Assembly (NCBI GenBank): GCA_903840415.1
Contig: CAIMFY010000104.1
Span: forward strand, 85,475 to 149,474
Reading direction: 5' to 3'
Source of the DNA: an uncultured Opitutia bacterium
GTDB lineage: Bacteria > Verrucomicrobiota > Verrucomicrobiia > Opitutales > Opitutaceae
DNA length: 64,000 bases
Numbering within the stretch: position 1 is the stretch's first letter; each line of letters starts with the position of its first letter. Below, in pieces: positions 26,696 through 35,463 of the stretch. Under the pieces are notes generated by a model. It saw only the letters and a list, made by a program, of their open reading frames with translations, made no database searches and was not told the origin of the DNA. The translations under genes and the position numbers were made by a program.

Positions 26696-26974
26696 ATGCT
26701 TGTCCTCTCCCGCAAAGTCAACGAGTCGATCGTCATCGGCGATTCGATCGAGATTCGCATCACGCGCATCGAAGGCGATGTCGTGAAGATCGGCATCGAG
26801 GCGCCGCGCGACATCGCGATCTTCCGCAAGGAAGTCCTCGCCGCCATCGCCGCCAGCAATCAGGCCGCCGCGGTTCGCCAGCCCAAACCCGGCGCCCTTC
26901 CAGTTCTGCCTAAGCCGCCCTCCGTCCCCTCTCTCAATCCCCAACTCTCCTCTCTTAACACCCTGCGTCCATGA
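26696..26974 (+). CDS. csrA: RNA-binding regulator CsrA with C-terminal tail
   Basis: Residues 1-55 or so are a canonical CsrA ([22 protein letters not shown], then the RNA-contact segment [15 protein letters not shown]). A Pro/Leu-rich tail of about 35 residues follows, giving 92 residues against the usual 60-75. CsrA homodimers repress translation by binding GGA motifs near ribosome sites. The stop codon overlaps the flagellin ATG, so flagellin translation begins inside csrA. Confidence 0.96.
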   Translation: MLVLSRKVNESIVIGDSIEIRITRIEGDVVKIGIEAPRDIAIFRKEVLAAIAASNQAAAVRQPKPGALPVLPKPPSVPSLNPQLSSLNTLRP

Positions 26975-27849
26975 GCGTCATCAACACCAACGTCCAAGCC
27001 ATCGCCGCCGCGCGCAATCTCAACCGCAGCCAAGAACTGCTCGGCCGCTCCCTCAACCGGCTCTCCTCCGGCTCGAAGATCGTTAATGCGGCCGACGACT
27101 CCGGTGGCCTCGCGGTCTCCGGCAAACTCGACGCGCAGAGCCTCCGCGTGAATGCTGCCAAGACCAACGTCCAAAACGGTATTTCCTACATCCAGAGCGC
27201 CGACGGCTTTATGGGTGGCATGTCGAACATCCTTTCGCGGATGAGCGAGCTCGGCATCCTGTCGCAGGACGTCACCAAAAACTCCAGCGACCGCGCCCTC
27301 TATGAACAGGAGTTCTCCGCCTTGCAGGACCAGTTGCGCTCCACCATCGGCGGCACGACTGCCGAAATCGGCGGCACCGCCGACATCACCACACCACTTG
27401 GCTCTTTTAACGGTCTCACGCTATTCGGGTCTAATCCCGCTGGCCTCTCGTTCTCAATTGGTTCCTCGGTCGGGCAGACCATGACGATCGGCGAGTCTAA
27501 TCTTCGCACTGGACCGATGCAGAGCCTCATCTCTCAAGACAGCTCGGGCACTTACAATCTGACGGCCTCCGACCCCGCTGCCACCGCCACCCTCCAGCAG
27601 GCGATCCAGCAGATCGCCGCTCAACGCGCCTCGCTCGGTGGCGCGCAATCCCGCCTCGAACTCGCCGGCACGACCCTGCAAGTCGAGTCGCAGAATCTTA
27701 CCTCCACCATCTCCAGCATTCGCGATGTCGATGTGGCGAGCGAGTCTACCCAACTTGCGAAATACAACATCCTCGTCCAATCCGGCACCGCGATGCTCGC
27801 CCAGGCGAACCAGATGCCGCAAAGCGTGCTGAAGCTGCTGCAGGGCTGA
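26971..27849 (+). CDS. fliC: Flagellin
   Basis: This 292-residue flagellin has conserved N- and C-terminal D0/D1 domains ([20 protein letters not shown] at the start; [20 protein letters not shown] at the end) and only a small variable middle of about 100 residues. It is the only flagellin in the window. The ATG overlaps the csrA stop and the preceding 30 bases are pyrimidine-rich with no Shine-Dalgarno sequence, which is unusual for a highly expressed protein and fits coupling to csrA translation. Confidence 0.97.
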   Translation: MSVINTNVQAIAAARNLNRSQELLGRSLNRLSSGSKIVNAADDSGGLAVSGKLDAQSLRVNAAKTNVQNGISYIQSADGFMGGMSNILSRMSELGILSQDVTKNSSDRALYEQEFSALQDQLRSTIGGTTAEIGGTADITTPLGSFNGLTLFGSNPAGLSFSIGSSVGQTMTIGESNLRTGPMQSLISQDSSGTYNLTASDPAATATLQQAIQQIAAQRASLGGAQSRLELAGTTLQVESQNLTSTISSIRDVDVASESTQLAKYNILVQSGTAMLAQANQMPQSVLKLLQG

Positions 27850-27888
27850 GATTGTTGGCGCAGGCCGTTCGAAACGGAATCGGAATTG

Positions 27889-27917
27889 TGGTAACGAAAT
27901 CGGCGATTTCGTTACCA
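27889..27917. terminator. Perfect 13-bp hairpin between convergent fliC and receiver gene
   Basis: TGGTAACGAAATC (27889-27901) and GATTTCGTTACCA (27905-27917) pair perfectly around the loop GGC. A smaller hairpin (CCGTT/AACGG, 27865-27877) lies just upstream. There is no long T run, but the location between convergent genes suggests a bidirectional transcription stop or an mRNA 3' end stabiliser. Confidence 0.6.
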
Positions 27918-27952
27918 GCTACTTAATCGGCGCCCGGCCTGCGGACGGCCGC

Positions 27953-28507
27953 TCAGCCGGATTTTTTTGTCTTGGCTTGCAGTTGGTGCCGGGCTGCGGC
28001 CGTCGCGATCGCGTAGTCGACGGCGCGTTCCAAAGAGTCGGGCTTGAGGTCGCGTTTGATGATAAAATCCGCTGCGCCGCTCTCCATCGCGGCGAGATCG
28101 GTTTCTTCGCAGGTGTCGCCGGTGAGCAGGATGACCGGAGTGGGGCAGTGCTGCGCCTTCGCCTCTCGGAGGAGCTCGAGTCCGTCACCGGCGCCAAGGC
28201 GGTAGTCAAGCAGGCAGAGCGCAAACGCGCCGGTCAACAGGCGCTGCAGCCCGCCAGCATAGTCGGCGGCGTGTTCGAGCGCAAAGGGCTCGCCGCGAAA
28301 TTTTTCCACGAGCATGCCGATGAGCTGGGCCACGAGCGGATCGTCGTCAATCAAGAGGATTTTTTTGGAAGGAGTCACGTTGGCGCTGGAGTCGGACGGC
28401 GGTGAGACCGTCGAAATTGCTTCGGCAGGGATGTAGCGCGCTGGGTAAGCTGGCGCAAGTCCGCGCTGTAAATCGCGCGACTGGAGCTGTATGAAAATCG
28501 CGTGCAT
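27953..28507 (-). CDS. Stand-alone receiver-domain response regulator
   Basis: A CheY-like receiver occupies about residues 48-170, with acidic pocket DDD (about 54-56), phospho-acceptor Asp in LCLLDYRLG, Thr in PVILLTGD and Lys in DFIIKRDL. No output domain follows, so it probably acts by protein contact, or it takes phosphate from a hybrid kinase. The first 43 residues are of uncertain origin; a GTG at 28378 gives a protein starting directly before KKILLIDDD and may be the true start. It is convergent with flagellin. Confidence 0.85.
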   Translation of the reverse strand: MHAIFIQLQSRDLQRGLAPAYPARYIPAEAISTVSPPSDSSANVTPSKKILLIDDDPLVAQLIGMLVEKFRGEPFALEHAADYAGGLQRLLTGAFALCLLDYRLGAGDGLELLREAKAQHCPTPVILLTGDTCEETDLAAMESGAADFIIKRDLKPDSLERAVDYAIATAAARHQLQAKTKKSG

Positions 28508-28591
28508 CCCTTGTATGCAGCGGGAGTTGTGCAGACTAGGGTGCGGAAACTTGAATGCGCGACGCGCGTCGGCATCGTCACGGCGTTCTTT

Positions 28592-28765
28592 GGATTCGCA
28601 CGCCTAAGCCTCCGCGCCTTCCTGCGCGGCGGCACGGGGGAACCAATTTCCGCGGAAAAAAGTTTTCGCGGATGGGGCGCACGGCCGCGGGTAACCGCGG
28701 CTCAGGTCACTTCCTAGGACCGAGCCCGTCAGCTAACCTCGTCGGCATTGGGAAGGGTGGTCCAA
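28592..28765 (+). promoter_or_regulatory. c-di-AMP (ydaO/yuaA-class) riboswitch
   Basis: The segment carries the hallmarks of the cyclic di-AMP riboswitch. GGGGGAACCAA lies at 28636-28646, GGGGC comes after a hairpin (28650-28671), and a variable GC hairpin with a GTAA loop lies at 28684-28701. GGTC/GACC pairing spans 28705-28721, and the conserved CCCGTCAGCTAACCTCG lies at 28725-28741. The pseudoknot between CTTCC (28710-28714) and GGAAG (28751-28755) can form, as in known structures. It lies about 105 bases before a KimA-like transporter gene, whose relatives are controlled by this RNA in Bacillus. The intervening part has further pairing (GGCGGT 28780-28785 with ACCGCC 28809-28814) that could be the expression platform. 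Confidence 0.9.
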
Positions 28766-28868
28766 TGCGCGGCCGCTCGGGCGGTCGCGAAATGGTCGCT
28801 CCCACGCAACCGCCTCGCTGCGCGCGGCACATCATGTGCTTATGCGCTATTTTAATTGTCCGCTTCGC

Positions 28869-30827
28869 ATGTCCCTCAAAACGCTGCTTTTCGGTCGCGC
28901 CCGCTCGCTCACCGAACAAAATCTCTTTCATAAAATCTCGCTCATCGCTGTCTTCGCGTGGGTGGGGCTCGGCGCGGACGGGCTTTCCTCATCATGCTAC
29001 GGCCCGGAAGAGACGTTCAAGGCGCTCGGCGGCAACGTCCACCTCTCGCTCTTCGTGGCGTTGGCCTCGGTCGTCACCATCGTCGCGATCTGCGCGAGCT
29101 ATTCGCAGATCATCGCGCTCTTTCCGACCGGCGGCGGTGGCTACCTCGTCGCCAGCAAGCTGCTCTCGCCGGCTGCGGGCGTCGTCTCCGGCAGCGCGCT
29201 CCTGATCGACTACGTGCTGACCATCACTATTTCGGTCGCGAGCGGCGCGGACGCGCTGTTCAGTCTGCTGCCACCACACTGGCAAATCTGGAAACTCACG
29301 TTTTCCATCGTCGGCGTCATCGGTCTCACGGTGATCAATCTCCGAGGCGTGAAGGAGTCCGTGCTGCTCTGGGTGCCGATCTTTTTTCTGTTCGTGGGCA
29401 CGCACGCGTTTGCGATTCTCTACGCGGTTATCTCCCACGGCAGCGGGCTCGCCGGCGTCGCCACGGCGACGGTGCATGAAGTCCACGCGGTGTCGTCGCA
29501 GTTCGGCGTCTTTGCGCTGCTCGCTTTGCTGCTCAAGGCCTACAGCATGGGCGCCGGCACCTACACCGGCATCGAAGCTGTGAGCAACGGCCTGCCGATC
29601 CTGCGTGAACCGCGCGTGCAGACCGGCCGGCGCACGATGCTCTACATGGGCGCCTCGCTGGCGATCACTGTCGCCGGGCTGCTGCTCGCCTATCTGCTCT
29701 ACGCGGTCGAGCCGGCGGAGGGCAAAACCCTCAACGCCGTCCTCTGCGAAAAAATCGTCGCCGGCTGGTCACACTCGACGGGCGCCGTGTTTCTCTTCGC
29801 GTTTCTCGGCTCAGAGGCGGTGCTGCTGCTCATCGCGGCCGAGACCGGTTTTCTCGACGGTCCGCGCGTGCTGTCGAACATGGCGCTCGATCGCTGGGTG
29901 CCCACGAGGTTCGCGAATCTCTCCGATCGTTTCATCACGCAGAACGGCATCCTGCTGATGGGCGTCTCGGCGCTCGTGATGATGGTGGCCACGCGCGGCT
30001 CCGTCGATACGCTCGTCGTGCTCTATTCGATCAACGTGTTCATCACGTTCACCCTCTCGCAACTCGGCATGGTCGTGCATTGGTGGCGCCAGCGCGCCAC
30101 TGAACCGAAGTGGCTCCGCAAGCTGGCGATTAACGGCTTCGGCCTCGCGCTTACCACCTTCATTCTCATTTCGCTCACGGCCGTGAAATTCTTCGAGGGT
30201 GGCTGGGTGACGCTGCTCGTCACGGGCCTGCTCGTAGTCGCGGCGTTCGCCATCAAGCGCCACTACACCGGCGTGACGGAGCAACTCCGCCGACTCGATG
30301 CCATCGTCGAGGCCGCCGAAATCAATGTCACCGCGCATACGGCTGTGCCGGTCTCCGCCGATCCCAAGGCGCGCACCGCTGTGGTCCTGGTCAACGGCTA
30401 CAACGGCCTCGGGCTTCACACTTGCCTCCACGTGCCACGGATGTTCGGCGACACGTTTCGCAATTTCGTGTTCATCGCCGTCGGCCCCGTAGATGCCGGC
30501 AATTTCAAGGGCGCCGCCGACATCGAGGCGCTCCGCACGCACACCGCCGATCAGGCCGAACGCTACGCCGCTTGGGCGCGTTCGCACGGTCACGGCGCGG
30601 CGACGTTTACCGCCATCGGTCACGATGTGATGGGCGAAGTCATGCGCCTTTCGGCGGAGGCCAAGGCGCAATTTCCGAAATCGGTGTTCTTTGCCGGACA
30701 ACTGGCGTTTGCACAGGAGACGCGGGTCACTCGCCTTCTGCACAACTCAACCGCGTTCACGCTCCAGCGTCGCTTCTTCGTCGCCAATCTGCCGTTCGTC
30801 GTCTTGCCGATTCGCGTCGATAACTGA
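28869..30827 (+). CDS. KimA-like APC-superfamily potassium/amino-acid permease
   Basis: I choose the ATG at 28869 (652 residues, MSLKTLLFGRARSL...) over an upstream GTG. About twelve membrane helices cover residues 25-450, beginning WVGLGADGLSSSCYGPEE, which resembles the SSDALSSVAYG start of KimA/YdaO potassium importers. A cytosolic C-terminal domain of about 190 residues follows. The riboswitch upstream supports a potassium or osmolyte function, because c-di-AMP typically shuts off K+ uptake. A general amino-acid permease is the alternative. The stop lies 20 bases from the convergent kinase gene. Confidence 0.8.
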   Translation: MSLKTLLFGRARSLTEQNLFHKISLIAVFAWVGLGADGLSSSCYGPEETFKALGGNVHLSLFVALASVVTIVAICASYSQIIALFPTGGGGYLVASKLLSPAAGVVSGSALLIDYVLTITISVASGADALFSLLPPHWQIWKLTFSIVGVIGLTVINLRGVKESVLLWVPIFFLFVGTHAFAILYAVISHGSGLAGVATATVHEVHAVSSQFGVFALLALLLKAYSMGAGTYTGIEAVSNGLPILREPRVQTGRRTMLYMGASLAITVAGLLLAYLLYAVEPAEGKTLNAVLCEKIVAGWSHSTGAVFLFAFLGSEAVLLLIAAETGFLDGPRVLSNMALDRWVPTRFANLSDRFITQNGILLMGVSALVMMVATRGSVDTLVVLYSINVFITFTLSQLGMVVHWWRQRATEPKWLRKLAINGFGLALTTFILISLTAVKFFEGGWVTLLVTGLLVVAAFAIKRHYTGVTEQLRRLDAIVEAAEINVTAHTAVPVSADPKARTAVVLVNGYNGLGLHTCLHVPRMFGDTFRNFVFIAVGPVDAGNFKGAADIEALRTHTADQAERYAAWARSHGHGAATFTAIGHDVMGEVMRLSAEAKAQFPKSVFFAGQLAFAQETRVTRLLHNSTAFTLQRRFFVANLPFVVLPIRVDN

Positions 30828-30847
30828 GTCGTGGCTCACCCCTGCGA

Positions 30848-32629
30848 TCAATGGCGGGCGCGCAGGAATATCATCGCAATAAAAAACAGCACGATTTGCA
30901 CGGCGACGATGACGCCGATAATGATCCAGATCTGTCCGGGCCGGCGGGAAATCTGCGGGGCGCGCAGGTGTTGGAAGCGGTTGGCGATGACGACGGTCTC
31001 GTAGTCGTCGAGTTCGCGCTTCATCTCGGCCGCTCGCTGATAGCGGTGGTCGGGATCACGATCGAGGGCGTGGAGGATGATTTCCTCCATGACTGGCGTG
31101 AGATTGGGATTCAGCTTGCGCGGGGCGACCGGATCGCCGGTGACGCGGGCGTTCATCACGACGTAGGGGCTCTCGCCCTCGAACGGCGTGGCGCCGGTGG
31201 TCATCTCGTAGAGCATCGCGCCGAGGCTGTAGATGTCGGTGCGGTTGTCGCCGCGTTTGCCCTTTACTTGCTCCGGCGCCATATAGTCGGGCGTGCCCAT
31301 GGTGGGCGAGAAACCTACGAAAGTGAGGCGCCGCGCCTGTTTCACGCCGGCGATGCCGAAATCGAACACCCGCAGACTGCCATCGCGGCAGATCATAATG
31401 TTTTGCGGTTTTAGATCGCGGTGGACGATGCCGTTGGCGTGTAGGTATTCGAGGGCATCGCAAATGCGGCTCGCAATCTTGGCGGCCTCCGGCTCGGGCA
31501 GCGGCTTCTGGCGGGCGAGGGTCTTCACGAGCGTTTCGCCGTCGAGAAACTCCATCACGAGGTAGGGCCGGCTCTTGGGCGTCTCGACTTTGATTACTTT
31601 GAGAATCGAGGGATGGTTGAGCTGCGTGCCAATTTCCTCTTCGCGTTTGAAACGCTCGAAACCGGCGACGTCGCTCTCGAGTGCCATGAGCGGCACTTTG
31701 ATGGCGACACTCTCGTTGGTCTGGCGATCGCGGGCCTTGAAAATCGAGGCCATATTGCTGCGCGCAACGAGGTCAGTGAGCTCGAAGCGTTGGTCGAGCA
31801 GCTGGCCGGGTGCGAGTTCGCCGAGCCCGGCGACGGGCCCAGTCTTCGATCGGGAGCCGAGAGAAGCGGATTGCACCACCTTCTCCCAGTCATGCACGGA
31901 GATAAGCTGCAAGGAAATGTTGTCGTCCGCCCCGCGTTTTTCGGCGAGGGCGAGCAGTTCCTTGCACGCATCGTAGGGGTGGTGGCGGCAAACGATCTGG
32001 CAAAGCTCCTCGTCGAGCACGAAGGCGTGCAGTCCGTCGGTGCAGTGCAGGATGAAGTCGCCGTGCTGGAGAAGTTGAGTGGCGAAGTCGGGCTGGCAAA
32101 ACGGTTCGAGCCCGACGCAACGCGTGAGCCGGCTGCGCTCGGGGCTGGCCATCGCCTGGCGTTCGAGCATCAGGCCGAGCTTCACGGGCAACGTGGTGGC
32201 GCTGTGATCCTGCGTTAGTCGGTGGATAGTCTTGTTGCGGATGTGGTACGCGCGGCTGTCGCCGACATGCGCCACGCTCACGGAATGGGCACGAAAGATC
32301 GAGGTGACGAGGGTCGTCGCCATGGAACCCTTGCCGTCGGCTTGGCTGGTGCTGTGAACCTTGGCGCCCGCGGCAGAGAACATCCGGAGGAGCGTCGCAT
32401 ACGGCGCGATTTCCGGGGACTCAGTTTTGAAGAGTTGAAGGGCCTCGTCGATCGCGAGCCGGCTGGCGACTTCGCCGCGACCATAGCCGCCGACACCATC
32501 GGCCAGCAAGGCGACGCTGCCGAGTTTATCGCGTTCGAGCGGGTCCTTCGGCTCCCAAAAATCGAGGGCGTCTTCGTTGTTCTCCCGCACCGGACCGGCG
32601 GTGGTCAGCCGTGCATAGCGGAGTCGCAT
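30848..32629 (-). CDS. PP2C phosphatase-Ser/Thr kinase fusion, membrane anchored
   Basis: One 593-residue polypeptide joins two opposing activities. Residues 1-245 form a PP2C-type phosphatase (ENNED 16-20, ADGVGG 43-48, GDSR 123-126, ADDN 234-237). Residues about 282-545 form a protein kinase with AIK Lys311, HRDLKPQN 403-410, DFG 423-425 and APE 451-453. A C-terminal membrane helix (about 567-590) anchors it. The glycine-rich loop is degenerate (LVARSNMASIFKA, no glycines), so ATP binding may differ. It lies between two APC permeases, so transport or potassium status are plausible targets, but nothing proves this. Confidence 0.9.
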   Translation of the reverse strand: MRLRYARLTTAGPVRENNEDALDFWEPKDPLERDKLGSVALLADGVGGYGRGEVASRLAIDEALQLFKTESPEIAPYATLLRMFSAAGAKVHSTSQADGKGSMATTLVTSIFRAHSVSVAHVGDSRAYHIRNKTIHRLTQDHSATTLPVKLGLMLERQAMASPERSRLTRCVGLEPFCQPDFATQLLQHGDFILHCTDGLHAFVLDEELCQIVCRHHPYDACKELLALAEKRGADDNISLQLISVHDWEKVVQSASLGSRSKTGPVAGLGELAPGQLLDQRFELTDLVARSNMASIFKARDRQTNESVAIKVPLMALESDVAGFERFKREEEIGTQLNHPSILKVIKVETPKSRPYLVMEFLDGETLVKTLARQKPLPEPEAAKIASRICDALEYLHANGIVHRDLKPQNIMICRDGSLRVFDFGIAGVKQARRLTFVGFSPTMGTPDYMAPEQVKGKRGDNRTDIYSLGAMLYEMTTGATPFEGESPYVVMNARVTGDPVAPRKLNPNLTPVMEEIILHALDRDPDHRYQRAAEMKRELDDYETVVIANRFQHLRAPQISRRPGQIWIIIGVIVAVQIVLFFIAMIFLRARH

Positions 32630-32636
32630 GGGGTAT

Positions 32637-32677
32637 CAGAAAAGAGGGCTCCGCTGCGCGCGGGGCGGCAGCGGAGC
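32637..32677 (-). terminator. Hairpin terminator between permease and phosphatase-kinase
   Basis: GCTCCGCTGC (32648-32657) and GCAGCGGAGC (32668-32677) pair perfectly over 10 bases with a 10-base loop. On the - strand the stem is followed by CCTCTTTTCT (T-rich, about 32638-32647). It would end the permease transcript just before the phosphatase-kinase ATG. Confidence 0.6.
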
Positions 32678-32708
32678 AGGGAATTGCGTTACACTGGGCA
32701 AAGTGATC

Positions 32709-34619
32709 TCATGACAGCGCCGGTTTTTCGACGTAGACGGATTTGCCGCGGACCTTGCTGGCGCTGTTGAAATAATAAAGGCCATAGACGCCCCACACGA
32801 GCGCGACCCCAAGAGCGATAAAGGGCTCTTTCCAGCTCATGCCCGCGACGGTGAACGGCCCGATGAGATAGAAGAGCATGCACGCGAGATTGGCGAGCAA
32901 CCCGAACACCGGCACGACCATGTGCTTGAAGCCACTGAAGCTGTGGTGCTCGCGGAACGCCACGATCGCGATCGCGCAGGTGGCCATGTAGAGCAGGAAC
33001 GTGCCAAAGTTGCTGATGAGCGTGACCACCACGAGGGTGTTGGGCAGCTTGGCGTAGGTCTCTGGGGAGAAGATGCCGAAGCTATACCAGATGTTGTGGT
33101 ATTTTGCATCGAGCGCCGTCGGTGTCGTGCCGCCGAGATAAATCAACACCGTGATGATGCCGATGATCGCGGAGAAGATGGCGAGCGCCCAAATCGCGCG
33201 ATGCGGCGAGAGCGTCTTGCCATGCAGCAGGCCGAAGTGGGAAGGGACTTCTTCGTCTCTACCCATCGCATAGGTCACCCGCGCACCGGTGCTGAGACAG
33301 GAAAGCGTCGTGCCGATCAGCGCCAGGAAAACCGTGAACGCCTGCACCAGCATGAAGGCGCGGCCGGCGGAGTAGCTGCCAAAAAGCCACGTGCCGGTGA
33401 TCACCATCATGTCGCCAAGCGGTGCGCCCGAGGCGCCCGCCGCTGGGATGGTGTAGCCATTGTGCAGGAGGTAATTTGCCGCGAAGTATTCGAACAGGTA
33501 GCAAAGGCCGCCTTGAATCGCGAGCGACAGAAGCACAGCGCGCGGAATGTCGCGCTTCGCGTTTTTCGCCTCTTCGCCCATCGCGGTGACGGACTCGAAT
33601 CCGACGAGAATCAGAATCGCGATGCAGGCCTGGATGAACATGAAGTTGAATCCATGCACGCCGACGACGGACTTCGCCGTTGGGTGAAAGTTGAAGGTCG
33701 TCACACCCTTGTCATCAGTCGTATAGGCTTCCTTGATGTCGTAGCTGACGGTGAAAGGCTCGGCGAGTTTCAGGTCCGTCACGGGTTTGCCGTCTTTGTC
33801 GGCGCCCACCGGATTGCCGTCCTTATCCTGCGAATCCTGCATCTGGTAGATGGGTTTCTTGTCCTTGTCGAAAGTCGCCTTGCCGTCGGCATCGAGCACG
33901 GGGGCCGGATTGCCCTTGTCGTCTTTCACGACCTCTTGCGCGACCTGATAGTTTACGGCGATTCCGTTCGAGAGGTGGTAACCGACGTCACCTTGCTTGT
34001 GTTGCAAGCGGTAGGAGATGGCGATGATCGAGAAAATGATCAGCGCTGTGATCTGGATGATGTTAATCGCGAGGTTGACCGTCGTGGTCCCGGTCACGCC
34101 GCGAAAGGCGATGTAGGCGACACCAAACGCAAACACGACGCAGAACAGAATCATGAACAGCGGGCTGTTGTAGGCGCTACTGAACGTGTCCGGAAAAAAT
34201 TGATTCAACAGATAGCCGCCGAGCAGGGCCGTCACGCCCACCATGCAACCCGGATAAACCCAGTAATAGAGATGGCTCGCCCAGCCCGTGAAAAATTTCG
34301 CGATGCGGGCAAACTTGTAGGCATGGGTCTTCGAGAGGAACGCCTGTTCCGCGTAAAGATACGACGAACCCGCGCCGGGGTAGAGTTTCGACAACTCCGC
34401 GTAGCTGATCGCTGTGGCGAAGCACAGCAGCAGCGCGGCGACGATACCGATCCACATCGCACTGCCGGCCATCGGCGCGCCGTAGAGCGACTGGATTTGA
34501 AACGTGAGCCAGAGGAAGGCGCCTGGGGCGATCAGGGCCATGGCATTGCTCGTGAGACCAGTGAGGCCAAGGGTAGGCTTCGCGGATGGGCTGGAGGCGA
34601 CAGGAGGTGATTGCGACAT
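32709..34619 (-). CDS. APC-family amino-acid permease with loop insertion
   Basis: This 636-residue integral membrane protein has about twelve helices and APC-family motifs (SNAMALIAPGAFLWLTFQ at the start, AISYAELSKLYPGAGSSYLY at about 70-89, FESVTAMGEEAKNAKRDIP at about 341-359). A hydrophilic insert of about 110 residues (205-318) interrupts the membrane core and contains repeated Asp/Gly loops such as DADGK, DKDGN and DKDGK. The substrate is unknown. The insert is not typical of the family and may bind a cation such as calcium outside or inside the membrane. Confidence 0.85.
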   Translation of the reverse strand: MSQSPPVASSPSAKPTLGLTGLTSNAMALIAPGAFLWLTFQIQSLYGAPMAGSAMWIGIVAALLLCFATAISYAELSKLYPGAGSSYLYAEQAFLSKTHAYKFARIAKFFTGWASHLYYWVYPGCMVGVTALLGGYLLNQFFPDTFSSAYNSPLFMILFCVVFAFGVAYIAFRGVTGTTTVNLAINIIQITALIIFSIIAISYRLQHKQGDVGYHLSNGIAVNYQVAQEVVKDDKGNPAPVLDADGKATFDKDKKPIYQMQDSQDKDGNPVGADKDGKPVTDLKLAEPFTVSYDIKEAYTTDDKGVTTFNFHPTAKSVVGVHGFNFMFIQACIAILILVGFESVTAMGEEAKNAKRDIPRAVLLSLAIQGGLCYLFEYFAANYLLHNGYTIPAAGASGAPLGDMMVITGTWLFGSYSAGRAFMLVQAFTVFLALIGTTLSCLSTGARVTYAMGRDEEVPSHFGLLHGKTLSPHRAIWALAIFSAIIGIITVLIYLGGTTPTALDAKYHNIWYSFGIFSPETYAKLPNTLVVVTLISNFGTFLLYMATCAIAIVAFREHHSFSGFKHMVVPVFGLLANLACMLFYLIGPFTVAGMSWKEPFIALGVALVWGVYGLYYFNSASKVRGKSVYVEKPALS

Positions 34620-34808
34620 GTCTTTAGTTGGTTTAGGTTCGAACGAAAAGGTGGTGGCAGGCTGATGGATGCAGACTGAAGAGTGCTGCCGCCCTTGCTG
34701 GTCGCTGCTCTTCGGGCGCCGAGGAAGACCGGCGGCTGAAAATGAAAAACTCAGGCATCATGGGACTCACCGATAGCAACTCGGATGCCATGCGCGTGAA
34801 CTAAACCG

Positions 34809-35337
<529 letters not shown>

Positions 35338-35355
35338 ATAATGCGGCCGGGCTTC

Positions 35356-35394
35356 AACGCCGGCGGCGCTTCGTGCGCCGCCGGCGTTTTTTTT
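35356..35394 (+). terminator. Strong Rho-independent terminator after the PII gene
   Basis: A 14-base perfect stem (AACGCCGGCGGCGC at 35356-35369 with its complement at 35375-35388) with a TTCGT loop is followed by an eight-T run (35387-35394). This is a textbook intrinsic terminator. Confidence 0.92.
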
Positions 35395-35463
35395 GTGGCG
35401 GGCGTTCGCACCTTGCGCCCCGATGGGCGACGTTGAGCGGTGCGTCTCACGCTTTTTCACTCC

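Noticed and set aside
32922..34610. Long + strand frame opposite the APC permease
   Set aside because: The permease has helices and family motifs throughout; the other strand gives a charged, domainless sequence.
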